Assembly: GCA_028293305.1 (NCBI GenBank)
Contig: JAQGPD010000204.1
Location: 1 to 12,774 of the forward strand
DNA from: Verrucomicrobiales bacterium
GTDB lineage: Bacteria > Verrucomicrobiota > Verrucomicrobiia > Verrucomicrobiales > V1-33
DNA length: 12,774 nt
Direction: 5' to 3'
The notes below the pieces were generated by a model. It ran no database searches, was not told where the DNA came from, and saw only the letters and a program-made list of their open reading frames with translations. The position numbers were made by a program, and so were the translations under genes. Shown here piece by piece: positions 1-6,668 of the stretch; within the stretch, counting starts at the first letter, position 1, and each line of letters opens with the position of its first letter.

Positions 1-960
1 ACCGCCACGCCGGCATTGTCGGGTCTGACGCTCGACGTCCATGAAGGCGAAATCCTCAGCGTCACCGGCGAAAGCGGCAGCGGAAAAACCACCCTGCTCC
101 GCCTCATCGCGGGACTCGAGGTCCCGGACTCCGGCCGCATCGAGATCAGCGGAAAAACCGTCTGCGGCCCTAACTTGACACCCGTCGTGCCCGAGCACCG
201 CGGCGTCGGCATGGTTTTCCAAAGCTACGCGCTTTTCCCGCACCTCACCATCCGCGACAACGTCCTTTACGGCCTGCGCACCGCCCGCCCCCGCAAGGAA
301 CGCGAGGCCATTCTCGCCAGTGTCCTCGGCCTCACCGGTCTCTGCGGATTTGAAAAACGCTTCCCCCACGAAGTGTCAGGCGGCCAGCAGCAACGCGTCG
401 CCCTCGCCCGCGCCCTCGCCCCCCAGCCGCGCATCATTCTCCTGGACGAACCTTTCTCCAACCTGGACGTCACCCTCCGCCAACAACTCCGCGAGGACGT
501 CGGCCGCATCCTCCGCGCCGCCCGCACCACCGCGCTGCTCGTCACCCACGACACCCGCGACGCCCTGGCCATTTCCGACCGCATTGCCGTCATGAAAAAC
601 GGCCAGCTCCAACAACTCGGCACCCCGCGCGAAATCTACTGCACGCCGGCCAACGAAATGACCGCCATCCTTTTCGGCCGGATGAATTTCCTCCCTCCCG
701 GCGCCCTCGGCCATGCCTCCGCCGACGGCCCGGTCTGGATTCGGCCGGAACACCTGGAACTCATCCCCGCCGCCGATTCCTCCACCTCCGGCATCACCGG
801 AACAATTGTCAGGACCCACTTCTACGGTGACCGCCAGGAAGTCGTCATCGCCTGCAACGGCCCGCACGGCAGCACCCATGAGGTCGCGGTGCTGGGCGAT
901 CCGCTCGCCGCCTTCAAGCCCGGTTCACGCGTCCACCTCCGCGAGAAAAACGTATCCTAG
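1..960 (+). CDS. ABC transporter ATP-binding protein with TOBE-like C-terminus (FbpC/PotA/CysA-like), 5'-truncated
   Basis: Nucleotide-binding subunit of an importer-type ABC transporter, acting at the cytoplasmic face of the inner membrane. Visible in order: Walker A GESGSGKTT (67-93), Q-loop region GMVFQSYALFPH (about 208-243), signature VSGGQQQR (373-396), Walker B ILLDEP with D-loop SNLD (436-468), and the switch histidine in VTHD (541-552). A C-terminal extension beginning WIRPEHLEL (about 736) has the look of a TOBE substrate-regulatory domain, known from FbpC, PotA, CysA and MalK-type ATPases. The phrase VPEHRGVGMVFQSYALFPHLT is closest to ferric-iron FbpC proteins, but the substrate is inference. 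The reading frame is open from base 1 (TATPALSGLTLDV), so about 20 N-terminal residues lie outside the window; the TTG at 16 is probably not the start. Its true permease and binding protein are probably upstream and unseen. Stop TAG at 958. Confidence 0.9.
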   Translation, partial: TATPALSGLTLDVHEGEILSVTGESGSGKTTLLRLIAGLEVPDSGRIEISGKTVCGPNLTPVVPEHRGVGMVFQSYALFPHLTIRDNVLYGLRTARPRKEREAILASVLGLTGLCGFEKRFPHEVSGGQQQRVALARALAPQPRIILLDEPFSNLDVTLRQQLREDVGRILRAARTTALLVTHDTRDALAISDRIAVMKNGQLQQLGTPREIYCTPANEMTAILFGRMNFLPPGALGHASADGPVWIRPEHLELIPAADSSTSGITGTIVRTHFYGDRQEVVIACNGPHGSTHEVAVLGDPLAAFKPGSRVHLREKNVS

Positions 961-1023
961 CCAACTCCCTCCCGGCCTGCCCGGCAAGCAGCCCCGCGTT
1001 CCCCGCCCTATCCTTCCCGCCAC

Positions 1024-3597
1024 ATGCCGCCCCTCTTTTCCCCCGCCGCCGCCCTCGCCCGGGCCGCATGGCGCGGCTGGAAAGCCAAACCCTTTTTGGC
1101 CGCGCTCAATGTTCTCGGCCTCGCCGTGGGCATCGCCGTTTATCTCGCCATCCGCATCGTCAACCACAGCGCCACCCAATCCTTCCAGGCCGGCATCGAC
1201 CTCGTCGCCGGCCGCAGCGACCTCGAAATCTCCCAATCCGGTGGCCTTGATGAAACCCTCTGGCCCAAACTCGCCGCCCTGCCCGGCCTGAAAGCCGCCA
1301 CTCCCATCGTGGAGGGATTCGCCACTTTCCCTGACAAACCCGGCGAATATCTCCGCATCATCGGAGTCGATCCCTTCACCGCCGCCCCCTTCTTCGCCGC
1401 CGCCGACAATGGAGCCTCCCAGGCATGGCAAGGCAGCACCGAGTCCTGGCTGGCCAAGCGCGACGCCCTGACCGTCAATGCGGAATGGGCCCGACGTTTC
1501 GGCCTGTCCGCCGGCGGAGCCCTCACCCTGACCATTGATGGAAAACCTGTCACCGTCACCCTGACAACTCCCTTCCCCTCCCCGGAAGGCCGCACCGACG
1601 CCCTCCGCACCGCCTTTCTGGACATCGGGTGGGCCCAGGAACTTCTCGGAAAAACCGGCAAACTTTCCAGCATTCAAATCATCGCCCAGGATCCCGCCCA
1701 AGCCCCGGCCCTCGCCGCCAGCATCCAGCCCCTCCTGACCGGCACCGCCAAGGTCCAGCCACCCGCGCAAAAAAACCGTCAGGTCAGCCTGATGCTCCAA
1801 GGCTTCCAGTTGAACCTGACCGCGCTCAGCATGGTGTCCCTCCTGACCGGAGTGTTTTTGATAGGCAACACCATCTCCGCCTCCGTCGTCCGCCAGCGCC
1901 GGGAAATCGGAGTCCTCCGCGCCATCGGCGGATCGAAATTTCAAATCCGCACCCTGTTCCTGGCCGAAGCCGCCGTATCCGCCGCCCTCGGAGGACTGCT
2001 CGGCATTCCCCTGGCCAGACTCATCGCCGCCGGTCTGCTGGACAGCGTCTCCAAATCCATTTCCTCACATTACGTCCTGCTCAGCCTGGACCGCACGTGG
2101 GTGGATCCCACCCATGTGATTCAAGCCCTCGCCGCCGGTTTGTTCGCCGCCCTGGCCGGGGCATGGCTGCCCGCCCGCGAAGCCTCATCCGTCGATCCCG
2201 TCGCCGTCCTGCGCCCCGGACGGAATGTCGATCCCCAGCCCCGCCCCTGGTGGAAACCGCTCCCCGCCGCCGCCTTTTTCCTTACAAGTTCCGCATGGCT
2301 GGCGTGGCAGTCCCTGCGCACCGGTCCTGCATGGCTGAGCTTTGTCAGCTGTCTTTTTCTGGTGCTGGGTTTTGTCTATCTCTCCAGACCCTGTGCCCAA
2401 TTTATCTCATGGATCATTCAAATAATAGTGCGCCCGGTGCGGTCGCTGATTTTGGTTAGAATGGGGGCGGCCAATCTGGGAAAAGCCCTCCACCGCGCCA
2501 CGCCCGTCATCGCCGCGCTGATGACCGCGGTGGCCATGGTGCTGGGCATCACCATCATGATTCACTCGTTCCGCGGCACTCTGAAAATCTGGGTGGACTC
2601 CACCCTGAAAGCCGATCTCTACATCGCCCCGGCCGCCAATGAAGTCATCAAAGCCGGCTCCACCCTGCCTGACGGACTGGCGGAAAAACTCGCCGCCAAC
2701 CCCTTGGTTTCCCACCTGGAAACCCTCCGAGAGGAACGAGTCAGTCTCCCGGACGGCACCGAATACACGCTCCGCGCCGTTAACCGGGCCAGGGAGCAGC
2801 CGCTCGCTTTTATGTCAGGCAATCCAGCGGAACTGGACGCGGATTGGAGGCGGCCCGACCACCTTGCCGTCAGCGAAATCCTCGCCAACCGGCAGCATTG
2901 GAAAGCCGGACAAACCGTCACGCTGGGCACGCCTTCCGGCCCCCTTCCCTTTTACATCTCCGGCGTTTTTTACGATTACTCGGACGACCAGGGCTGCTTT
3001 TACATGACTAGCGAAAACCACGCCCGCCATTGGTCCGGGACCGGGCTCCATGCCATCGCCGCTTTTCTGAAAGACCCGACCCAAGCCGCCACGGTCGAGG
3101 ATGAAATCCGCGCCGGTTTCAACAGCACCGGCGGACTCGCGGTCTATCAAAACCGCGCTTTGAGAACCCGCGTTTTCGAAATCTTCGACCAAACCTTCGC
3201 GGTCACCGAACCGCTCCGTCTCATCGCCATCGGGGTCGCGTTGCTGGGAATCACCCTCGCCCTCAGCACGCTCGTCGCCGAACGCGCCTGGGACATCGCC
3301 GCGCTCCGCAGCATCGGTGCCGGACGCGGCCAGGTCGCCGCCATCCACCTGACCGAAGCCGGACTCATCGGCCTGGTCAGCGCCCTCCTCGGCATGCTGG
3401 CCGGTCTGCTGCTGTCCATGATCCTCACTTGGGTGGTCAACAAAGCCTTCTTCGGCTGGACCGTCCGTTTCGATGTCCCATGGAGCGAATGGCTCCTAAC
3501 TCCGCTCTGGGTCGTCCCCACCGCCCTGCTCGCCGGTCTCATCCCCGCATGGAAAGCCGCCGGCACTCCCCTCGCCGCCGCGCTTCGCTCCGAGTGA
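1024..3597 (+). CDS. FtsX-like (MacB/LolC-superfamily) ABC transporter permease with two FtsX domains
   Basis: An 857-residue membrane subunit of the type VII ABC (MacB/LolCDE/FtsX) superfamily. Visible: a first membrane helix (about 25-45), a periplasmic MacB-like core domain (about 50-255), a first FtsX domain with three helices (about 265-395, containing RQRREIGVLRAIGGS), two helices (about 414-455), another helix (492-514), a second periplasmic domain (about 520-715), and a second FtsX domain (about 730-850, containing AERAWDIAALRSIGAG). This duplicated layout of about ten helices is known from YbbP and AttF/AttG-like permeases, which move lipids or other envelope substrates or transmit force instead of importing nutrients. 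The partner ATPase in that family is LolD-like and is not visible here; the gene upstream encodes an importer-type ATPase with TOBE. The ATG at 1024 follows a 63-base gap with no Shine-Dalgarno sequence, but the protein begins sensibly just before the first helix. The substrate cannot be deduced. Confidence 0.88.
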   Translation: MPPLFSPAAALARAAWRGWKAKPFLAALNVLGLAVGIAVYLAIRIVNHSATQSFQAGIDLVAGRSDLEISQSGGLDETLWPKLAALPGLKAATPIVEGFATFPDKPGEYLRIIGVDPFTAAPFFAAADNGASQAWQGSTESWLAKRDALTVNAEWARRFGLSAGGALTLTIDGKPVTVTLTTPFPSPEGRTDALRTAFLDIGWAQELLGKTGKLSSIQIIAQDPAQAPALAASIQPLLTGTAKVQPPAQKNRQVSLMLQGFQLNLTALSMVSLLTGVFLIGNTISASVVRQRREIGVLRAIGGSKFQIRTLFLAEAAVSAALGGLLGIPLARLIAAGLLDSVSKSISSHYVLLSLDRTWVDPTHVIQALAAGLFAALAGAWLPAREASSVDPVAVLRPGRNVDPQPRPWWKPLPAAAFFLTSSAWLAWQSLRTGPAWLSFVSCLFLVLGFVYLSRPCAQFISWIIQIIVRPVRSLILVRMGAANLGKALHRATPVIAALMTAVAMVLGITIMIHSFRGTLKIWVDSTLKADLYIAPAANEVIKAGSTLPDGLAEKLAANPLVSHLETLREERVSLPDGTEYTLRAVNRAREQPLAFMSGNPAELDADWRRPDHLAVSEILANRQHWKAGQTVTLGTPSGPLPFYISGVFYDYSDDQGCFYMTSENHARHWSGTGLHAIAAFLKDPTQAATVEDEIRAGFNSTGGLAVYQNRALRTRVFEIFDQTFAVTEPLRLIAIGVALLGITLALSTLVAERAWDIAALRSIGAGRGQVAAIHLTEAGLIGLVSALLGMLAGLLLSMILTWVVNKAFFGWTVRFDVPWSEWLLTPLWVVPTALLAGLIPAWKAAGTPLAAALRSE

Positions 3598-3615
3598 CGG
3601 CTGCGGAAGCCGGAC

Positions 3616-3655
3616 ATAAAAAGGCCCGGAGCGGAAAACATCCACCCCGGGCCCT
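3616..3655 (-). terminator. Strong intrinsic terminator downstream of the Gly/Tyr-rich protein gene
   Basis: Read on the minus strand, 3653-3641 pairs with 3635-3623 to form a 13-bp stem (seven GC pairs at the base, then six pairs including two G-U wobbles) around a 5-base loop, UGUUU. It is followed at once by UUUUUAU (3622-3616). The hairpin begins about 23 bases after the stop codon at 3677. On the plus strand the two wobbles become A-C mismatches and no T-run follows, so it is mainly a minus-strand terminator. It may weakly stop transcripts from the convergent permease gene. Confidence 0.9.
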
Positions 3656-3676
3656 CATCATTTCAGAAAACCTAGA

Positions 3677-4204
3677 CTAACGTCCCTTCACATTGCCGGA
3701 GTAACGCGCGGCCGGAAGTCCTGGCAGCTGGGGACGCACCACGGGACGCGGGAAGGCGCCGCCTGGCAGTCCATAGCCGGGAACGCCGAACCGTCCGCGG
3801 TTTCCGTTATAGAGAATGGAGTCGACGCCATAGTTGCCCAATGGCCGATAGTAAGAGGGATATCCCGTCCCGACCGGAAAATATCGACGGCCCGGGACAC
3901 CGTAATAACCATACGAGCCACCGGCCGCGCCGTAGCCGTAGGCACTGCCGTAACCATAGCCAAATCCCGGGCGGTATGCCGAGGAAATCGCGGGACGGTA
4001 TTCCGTGCGACCGCCGCCAACCGACACTTTTCGCACGACCTGCGGATAAACAATTCTGCGATCAGCCACGCGGACGTAGGCGATCCGGGCGTTTCCGTGG
4101 GCGTCGCGCACGACCGTCCGCATGATGGGCGAACCGGCGAATGCCGTGCTGAGTCCGAACGTTCCCGCCAAGGCGGCCAAGGTAAGTCTGAGGAAAATCT
4201 TCAT
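3677..4204 (-). CDS. Small exported basic Gly/Tyr-rich protein of unknown function
   Basis: No family recognised. The 175-residue product starts with a typical Sec signal peptide (residues 1-23: MKIFLR, hydrophobic core, then STAFA before GSP). It continues with a short segment that may be folded (about 27-66, VVRDAHGNARIAYVRV), a Gly/Tyr-rich tract (about 79-118, with GYGYG and YGYYG runs), and a Pro-rich tail (PRPVVRPQLPGLP). The mature part has about 20 Arg/Lys against only 4 Asp/Glu and no cysteine, so it should be strongly basic. An envelope, surface or nucleic-acid-coating role is possible but unproven. The frame stays open for 41 codons upstream. The ATG at 4204 is chosen because the signal peptide begins there and because the predicted promoter's start site (about 4221) lies inside the longer reading. 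There is no Shine-Dalgarno sequence and the leader would be only about 16 bases. The gene has its own promoter and terminator. Confidence 0.78.
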   Translation of the reverse strand: MKIFLRLTLAALAGTFGLSTAFAGSPIMRTVVRDAHGNARIAYVRVADRRIVYPQVVRKVSVGGGRTEYRPAISSAYRPGFGYGYGSAYGYGAAGGSYGYYGVPGRRYFPVGTGYPSYYRPLGNYGVDSILYNGNRGRFGVPGYGLPGGAFPRPVVRPQLPGLPAARYSGNVKGR

Positions 4205-4227
4205 TGTAAATGGATTGAGGTATGAAG

Positions 4228-4256
4228 ATTCTACGTTCCGATTCTCACTTTGGCAA
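4228..4256 (-). promoter_or_regulatory. Predicted sigma70-type promoter for the Gly/Tyr-rich protein gene
   Basis: On the minus strand, TTGCCA (4256-4251) and TAGAAT (4233-4228) each match the -35 and -10 consensus at five of six bases and are separated by exactly 17 bases. A/T tracts AAAATTTTT (4283-4275) and AAAAATTT (4262-4255) lie upstream of or overlap the -35 box and could act as an UP element. They stand out as an AT-rich patch in otherwise GC-rich DNA. The predicted start is near 4221, giving a leader of about 16 bases. Prediction from sequence alone. Confidence 0.72.
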
Positions 4257-4369
4257 ATTTTTCCCACCTTTACGAAAAATTTTCCGCACCTTGAGCAGCA
4301 TTCCGTTTGTCGCTCCCAGTAGAGCATCCTACCGCGGCAGCCATTGCCGACAGGTCGACAGTGAATTCC

Positions 4370-5551
4370 TCAAACTGCCGGCGTCAATTTTTCCCGATTC
4401 AGCAACGGCACCGACTCGCCGGCGGCTTCGCGGGCCTGCATGTAAATATTCAAAACGATGCCAAGGGCGGTGAGACAGGAGAATAGATTGGATCCTCCAT
4501 AACTGATGAAGGGGAGCGGCATCCCCTTGTTAGGCAAACATCCGGTGGTGACGCCGATGTTGATGGCTGCCTGGCCAAGCACCAGCGCCATGAGGCCAAA
4601 ACCCAGCAGCTTCCCGAACCGGTCCGGGGCATGCAGGGCGATGTTGATCCCGGCCAGGCCTCCGCCCAGAAAAAGAACGATGACCCCGAGCGTAGCCACC
4701 AGCCCGCCTTCCTCGCCGATGATGGCGAACACGGAGTCGGTGTGCGGGAGGGGAAGATAATAAAGTTTTTGCCGGCTTTCGCCCAACCCCTGGCCGGTCA
4801 GCCCACCGCTGCCGATGGCAATCATGGCCTGGGTCTGCTGCCGGTTCATGTCGGCGATGTCGGCTTTCAATTTGGCGACTTCGGGATCGTTCAATTGCAG
4901 AAAAGCCGTGATACGCGCGGTGCGGTTCGGGATTTTATGAATGGCCGTCGCCAACAGGGCGCTGCCCATGAGGATGAGACCTATCACATAAATCGCCCGG
5001 GTTCCGCCGATGAATAGCATGGAGGTGCAGGCCAGGAAAATAAGGGAAGCCGTGCCCAGGTCCACCTCGCCCGCGATGAGGGCGACCGGGATGGCGACCA
5101 TGCCCAAAGGATAAACAAAGCCGCGCAGGAAGTCCTTCCGCCGGTCGCGGAACCGACTGCTCCAGGCGGCGAGAGCGATCACGGTGGCGATCTTTCCCAG
5201 CTCCGAGGGCTGGCCCTGCAACATGCCCAGCCCCGGAATGCGCAGTCCGATCCAGCGGCTGGCGCCCCCGACTTTGATGCCGATGCCGGGCACAAAACAA
5301 AGCGCCAGCAGCGCGACCGAAATCCAAAAGATCGGTCCGGCCCATTTTTGCAAACGATGATAGTCCGTCACCGACAGGATCCCGGCGGTGATGAGTCCCA
5401 ATAGAAGCCACACGCCCTGCCGGCGGACACCCGTCATGGCGTCCATCTGGCCTTCCTGACTGTATGGCGCGGTGCTCAGCAACATGACAAATCCCAGCGC
5501 GATCAGCAGCAGGAAGCTGATGACGAGAAGATAGGCACTGCCGCGGCTCAT
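4370..5551 (-). CDS. ftsW: Cell division protein FtsW (SEDS peptidoglycan glycosyltransferase)
   Basis: A 393-residue polytopic SEDS protein that polymerises lipid II into glycan strands at the septum, working with FtsI. Visible family signatures: GASRWIGLRIPG and QPSELGK (about 96-120), EVDLGTA (162-168), RITAFL (213-218), GQGLGESRQKLYYLPLPHTD (253-272) and GCLPNKGMPLPFISYGGSN (337-355). Asp272 in HTD aligns with the catalytic Asp297 of E. coli FtsW. FtsW is preferred over RodA because the gene closes a dcw run and follows murD in the classical order. The loop between RITAF and QAMIAIG is about 8 residues longer than in E. coli and is highly charged (NDPEVAKLKADIADMNRQQ). The ATG at 5551 lies 70 bases after the LysM gene with no Shine-Dalgarno sequence, and the first helix begins within ten residues. 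No convincing terminator follows the stop at 4370, so some read-through into the next gene is possible. Confidence 0.93.
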   Translation of the reverse strand: MSRGSAYLLVISFLLLIALGFVMLLSTAPYSQEGQMDAMTGVRRQGVWLLLGLITAGILSVTDYHRLQKWAGPIFWISVALLALCFVPGIGIKVGGASRWIGLRIPGLGMLQGQPSELGKIATVIALAAWSSRFRDRRKDFLRGFVYPLGMVAIPVALIAGEVDLGTASLIFLACTSMLFIGGTRAIYVIGLILMGSALLATAIHKIPNRTARITAFLQLNDPEVAKLKADIADMNRQQTQAMIAIGSGGLTGQGLGESRQKLYYLPLPHTDSVFAIIGEEGGLVATLGVIVLFLGGGLAGINIALHAPDRFGKLLGFGLMALVLGQAAINIGVTTGCLPNKGMPLPFISYGGSNLFSCLTALGIVLNIYMQAREAAGESVPLLNREKLTPAV

Positions 5552-5621
5552 AAGTTAGGAATTGTTACTGCGTGGTGAATCGGTGCGGTCCGTCGCCGCC
5601 CGGTGGCGGTCCCGGAATACG

Positions 5622-6668
5622 TCAGCGCTTGACCGTGATCTTCAGCACCTGGCCCATCTGGAGACGGGAGGGATCGCTGATGCCGTTGGCGCGCATGATT
5701 TCGTTGGGGGACAGACCGAAGCGCTTGGCGACATTGTAAACGGTGTCACCTTTTCCGACCACATGGGTGCGGCTGCCGGTCGCGGGTTTGGGCTTGGCGG
5801 CGGGGGCTTGGGGCGCGGGCACCGGGGCGGCGGCGGCGATTTGTTTTTTCGCTTTGGGGGCGGGCGCGGCGGCTTCGTTGTCGGCGTCGGTTTCCTCTGG
5901 TGTCATGGCGCTGACATTTTCCTGGGGCTCGGCGCTGACTACTTTCACGCGGGGGGCCAGGCGCTCGGCGCGCTCGGCTTCGATGCCGGCGGGGAGGACG
6001 GGGGAGTAGGGATTGTCCTCTTTTTTCAGGGCGAATTCGCGGTGGCCCACGTCGTCGGAAGGTGTGGCTTCGATGAGCGCGAGCGGCGGATTCACCGGGC
6101 CGGAATTATCCGCCAGGGCGCCGATCACACGCTGATGCTGGGGAATGGAAAGTTTCTCGCCGGCCTTGAACTGGCTCTCGGGATTCGCTTCCTCAAGTTC
6201 GCGCACGGTGATGCCGAATTTGGCGGCGACCAGCATTTTGGTTTCGCCATTTTTGAAGAGATGCTCGCGTTCCGTGCTGTCGGTGGCGGGTTCGTCCAGG
6301 ACGACTTCCGCTTTGGGAACTACAGGGGTCGGAGCCACGGCGGGAGTGACCGGTTTGGCGGCGGCGATCACGGGCGGCGGTGGGCTGTTTTCATGGGCGC
6401 CGCGGGTGGCGACGGCTTCGGCATCGCGGTCGTCGCGGCCGAACATGTGGAAGGCGAAAAGGCCGCCCACGGCGACGAGATGGAGCACCAGCATGACCGC
6501 GAAAGCGCGGGACATGCGGATCTGCGGTTCGTCGACTTCCCAGTCCTCCTCACCGGTTACGTTGGCGGAAAGCCGATGGGTCTTCTTCCTGCCCTGAGGA
6601 AGCAATGCCTTCAGTCGGCGGGTGAAAAGGGCGCGCGGGGAACCGGTTTCTTGTGGGGATGGTTTCAT
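5622..6668 (-). CDS. Bitopic membrane protein with two LysM-like modules, embedded in the dcw cluster
   Basis: A 348-residue protein, not one of the classical dcw products. Layout: basic cytoplasmic tail (1-53, with RKKTHR), one membrane helix (about 54-76, FAVMLVLHLVAVGG), Pro/Ala-rich linker (about 95-122), a divergent LysM-like module (about 135-178: LFKNGETKMLVAAKFGI then FKAGEKLSIP), a charged spacer (about 180-265), a second Ala/Pro/Lys-rich linker (about 266-297), and a canonical LysM at the extreme C-terminus (about 302-346: HVVGKGDTVYNVAKRFGLS then LQMGQVLKI). LysM binds N-acetylglucosamine-containing glycan, so the periplasmic part should hold peptidoglycan while the helix anchors it in the inner membrane. 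The ATG at 6668 overlaps the murD stop in an ATGA, favouring this start over one 11 codons upstream. Co-transcription with ftsI, murD and ftsW suggests a role in septal wall synthesis; that role is inference. Confidence 0.85.
   Translation of the reverse strand: MKPSPQETGSPRALFTRRLKALLPQGRKKTHRLSANVTGEEDWEVDEPQIRMSRAFAVMLVLHLVAVGGLFAFHMFGRDDRDAEAVATRGAHENSPPPPVIAAAKPVTPAVAPTPVVPKAEVVLDEPATDSTEREHLFKNGETKMLVAAKFGITVRELEEANPESQFKAGEKLSIPQHQRVIGALADNSGPVNPPLALIEATPSDDVGHREFALKKEDNPYSPVLPAGIEAERAERLAPRVKVVSAEPQENVSAMTPEETDADNEAAAPAPKAKKQIAAAAPVPAPQAPAAKPKPATGSRTHVVGKGDTVYNVAKRFGLSPNEIMRANGISDPSRLQMGQVLKITVKR
6665..6668 (-). other. ATGA stop/start overlap between murD and the LysM gene
   Basis: On the minus strand the LysM start ATG (6668-6666) and the murD stop TGA (6667-6665) share two bases. 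No Shine-Dalgarno sequence precedes it, so re-initiation by ribosomes finishing murD is the likely mode of translation. This decides the LysM start. Confidence 0.8.

Noticed and set aside
16..18. TTG as start of the ABC ATPase gene
   Set aside because: The frame is open to base 1 and the normal N-terminal strand of the ATPase domain would be missing; the gene is cut by the window edge.
925..1944. A 339-codon minus-strand open frame opposite the permease gene
   Set aside because: Gly/Glu-rich shadow of a well-supported FtsX-type permease; no motifs.
4335..4351. Possible terminator after ftsW
   Set aside because: Only a 5-bp stem (CGGCA/TGCCG on the minus strand) with no U-run behind it; too weak to call.
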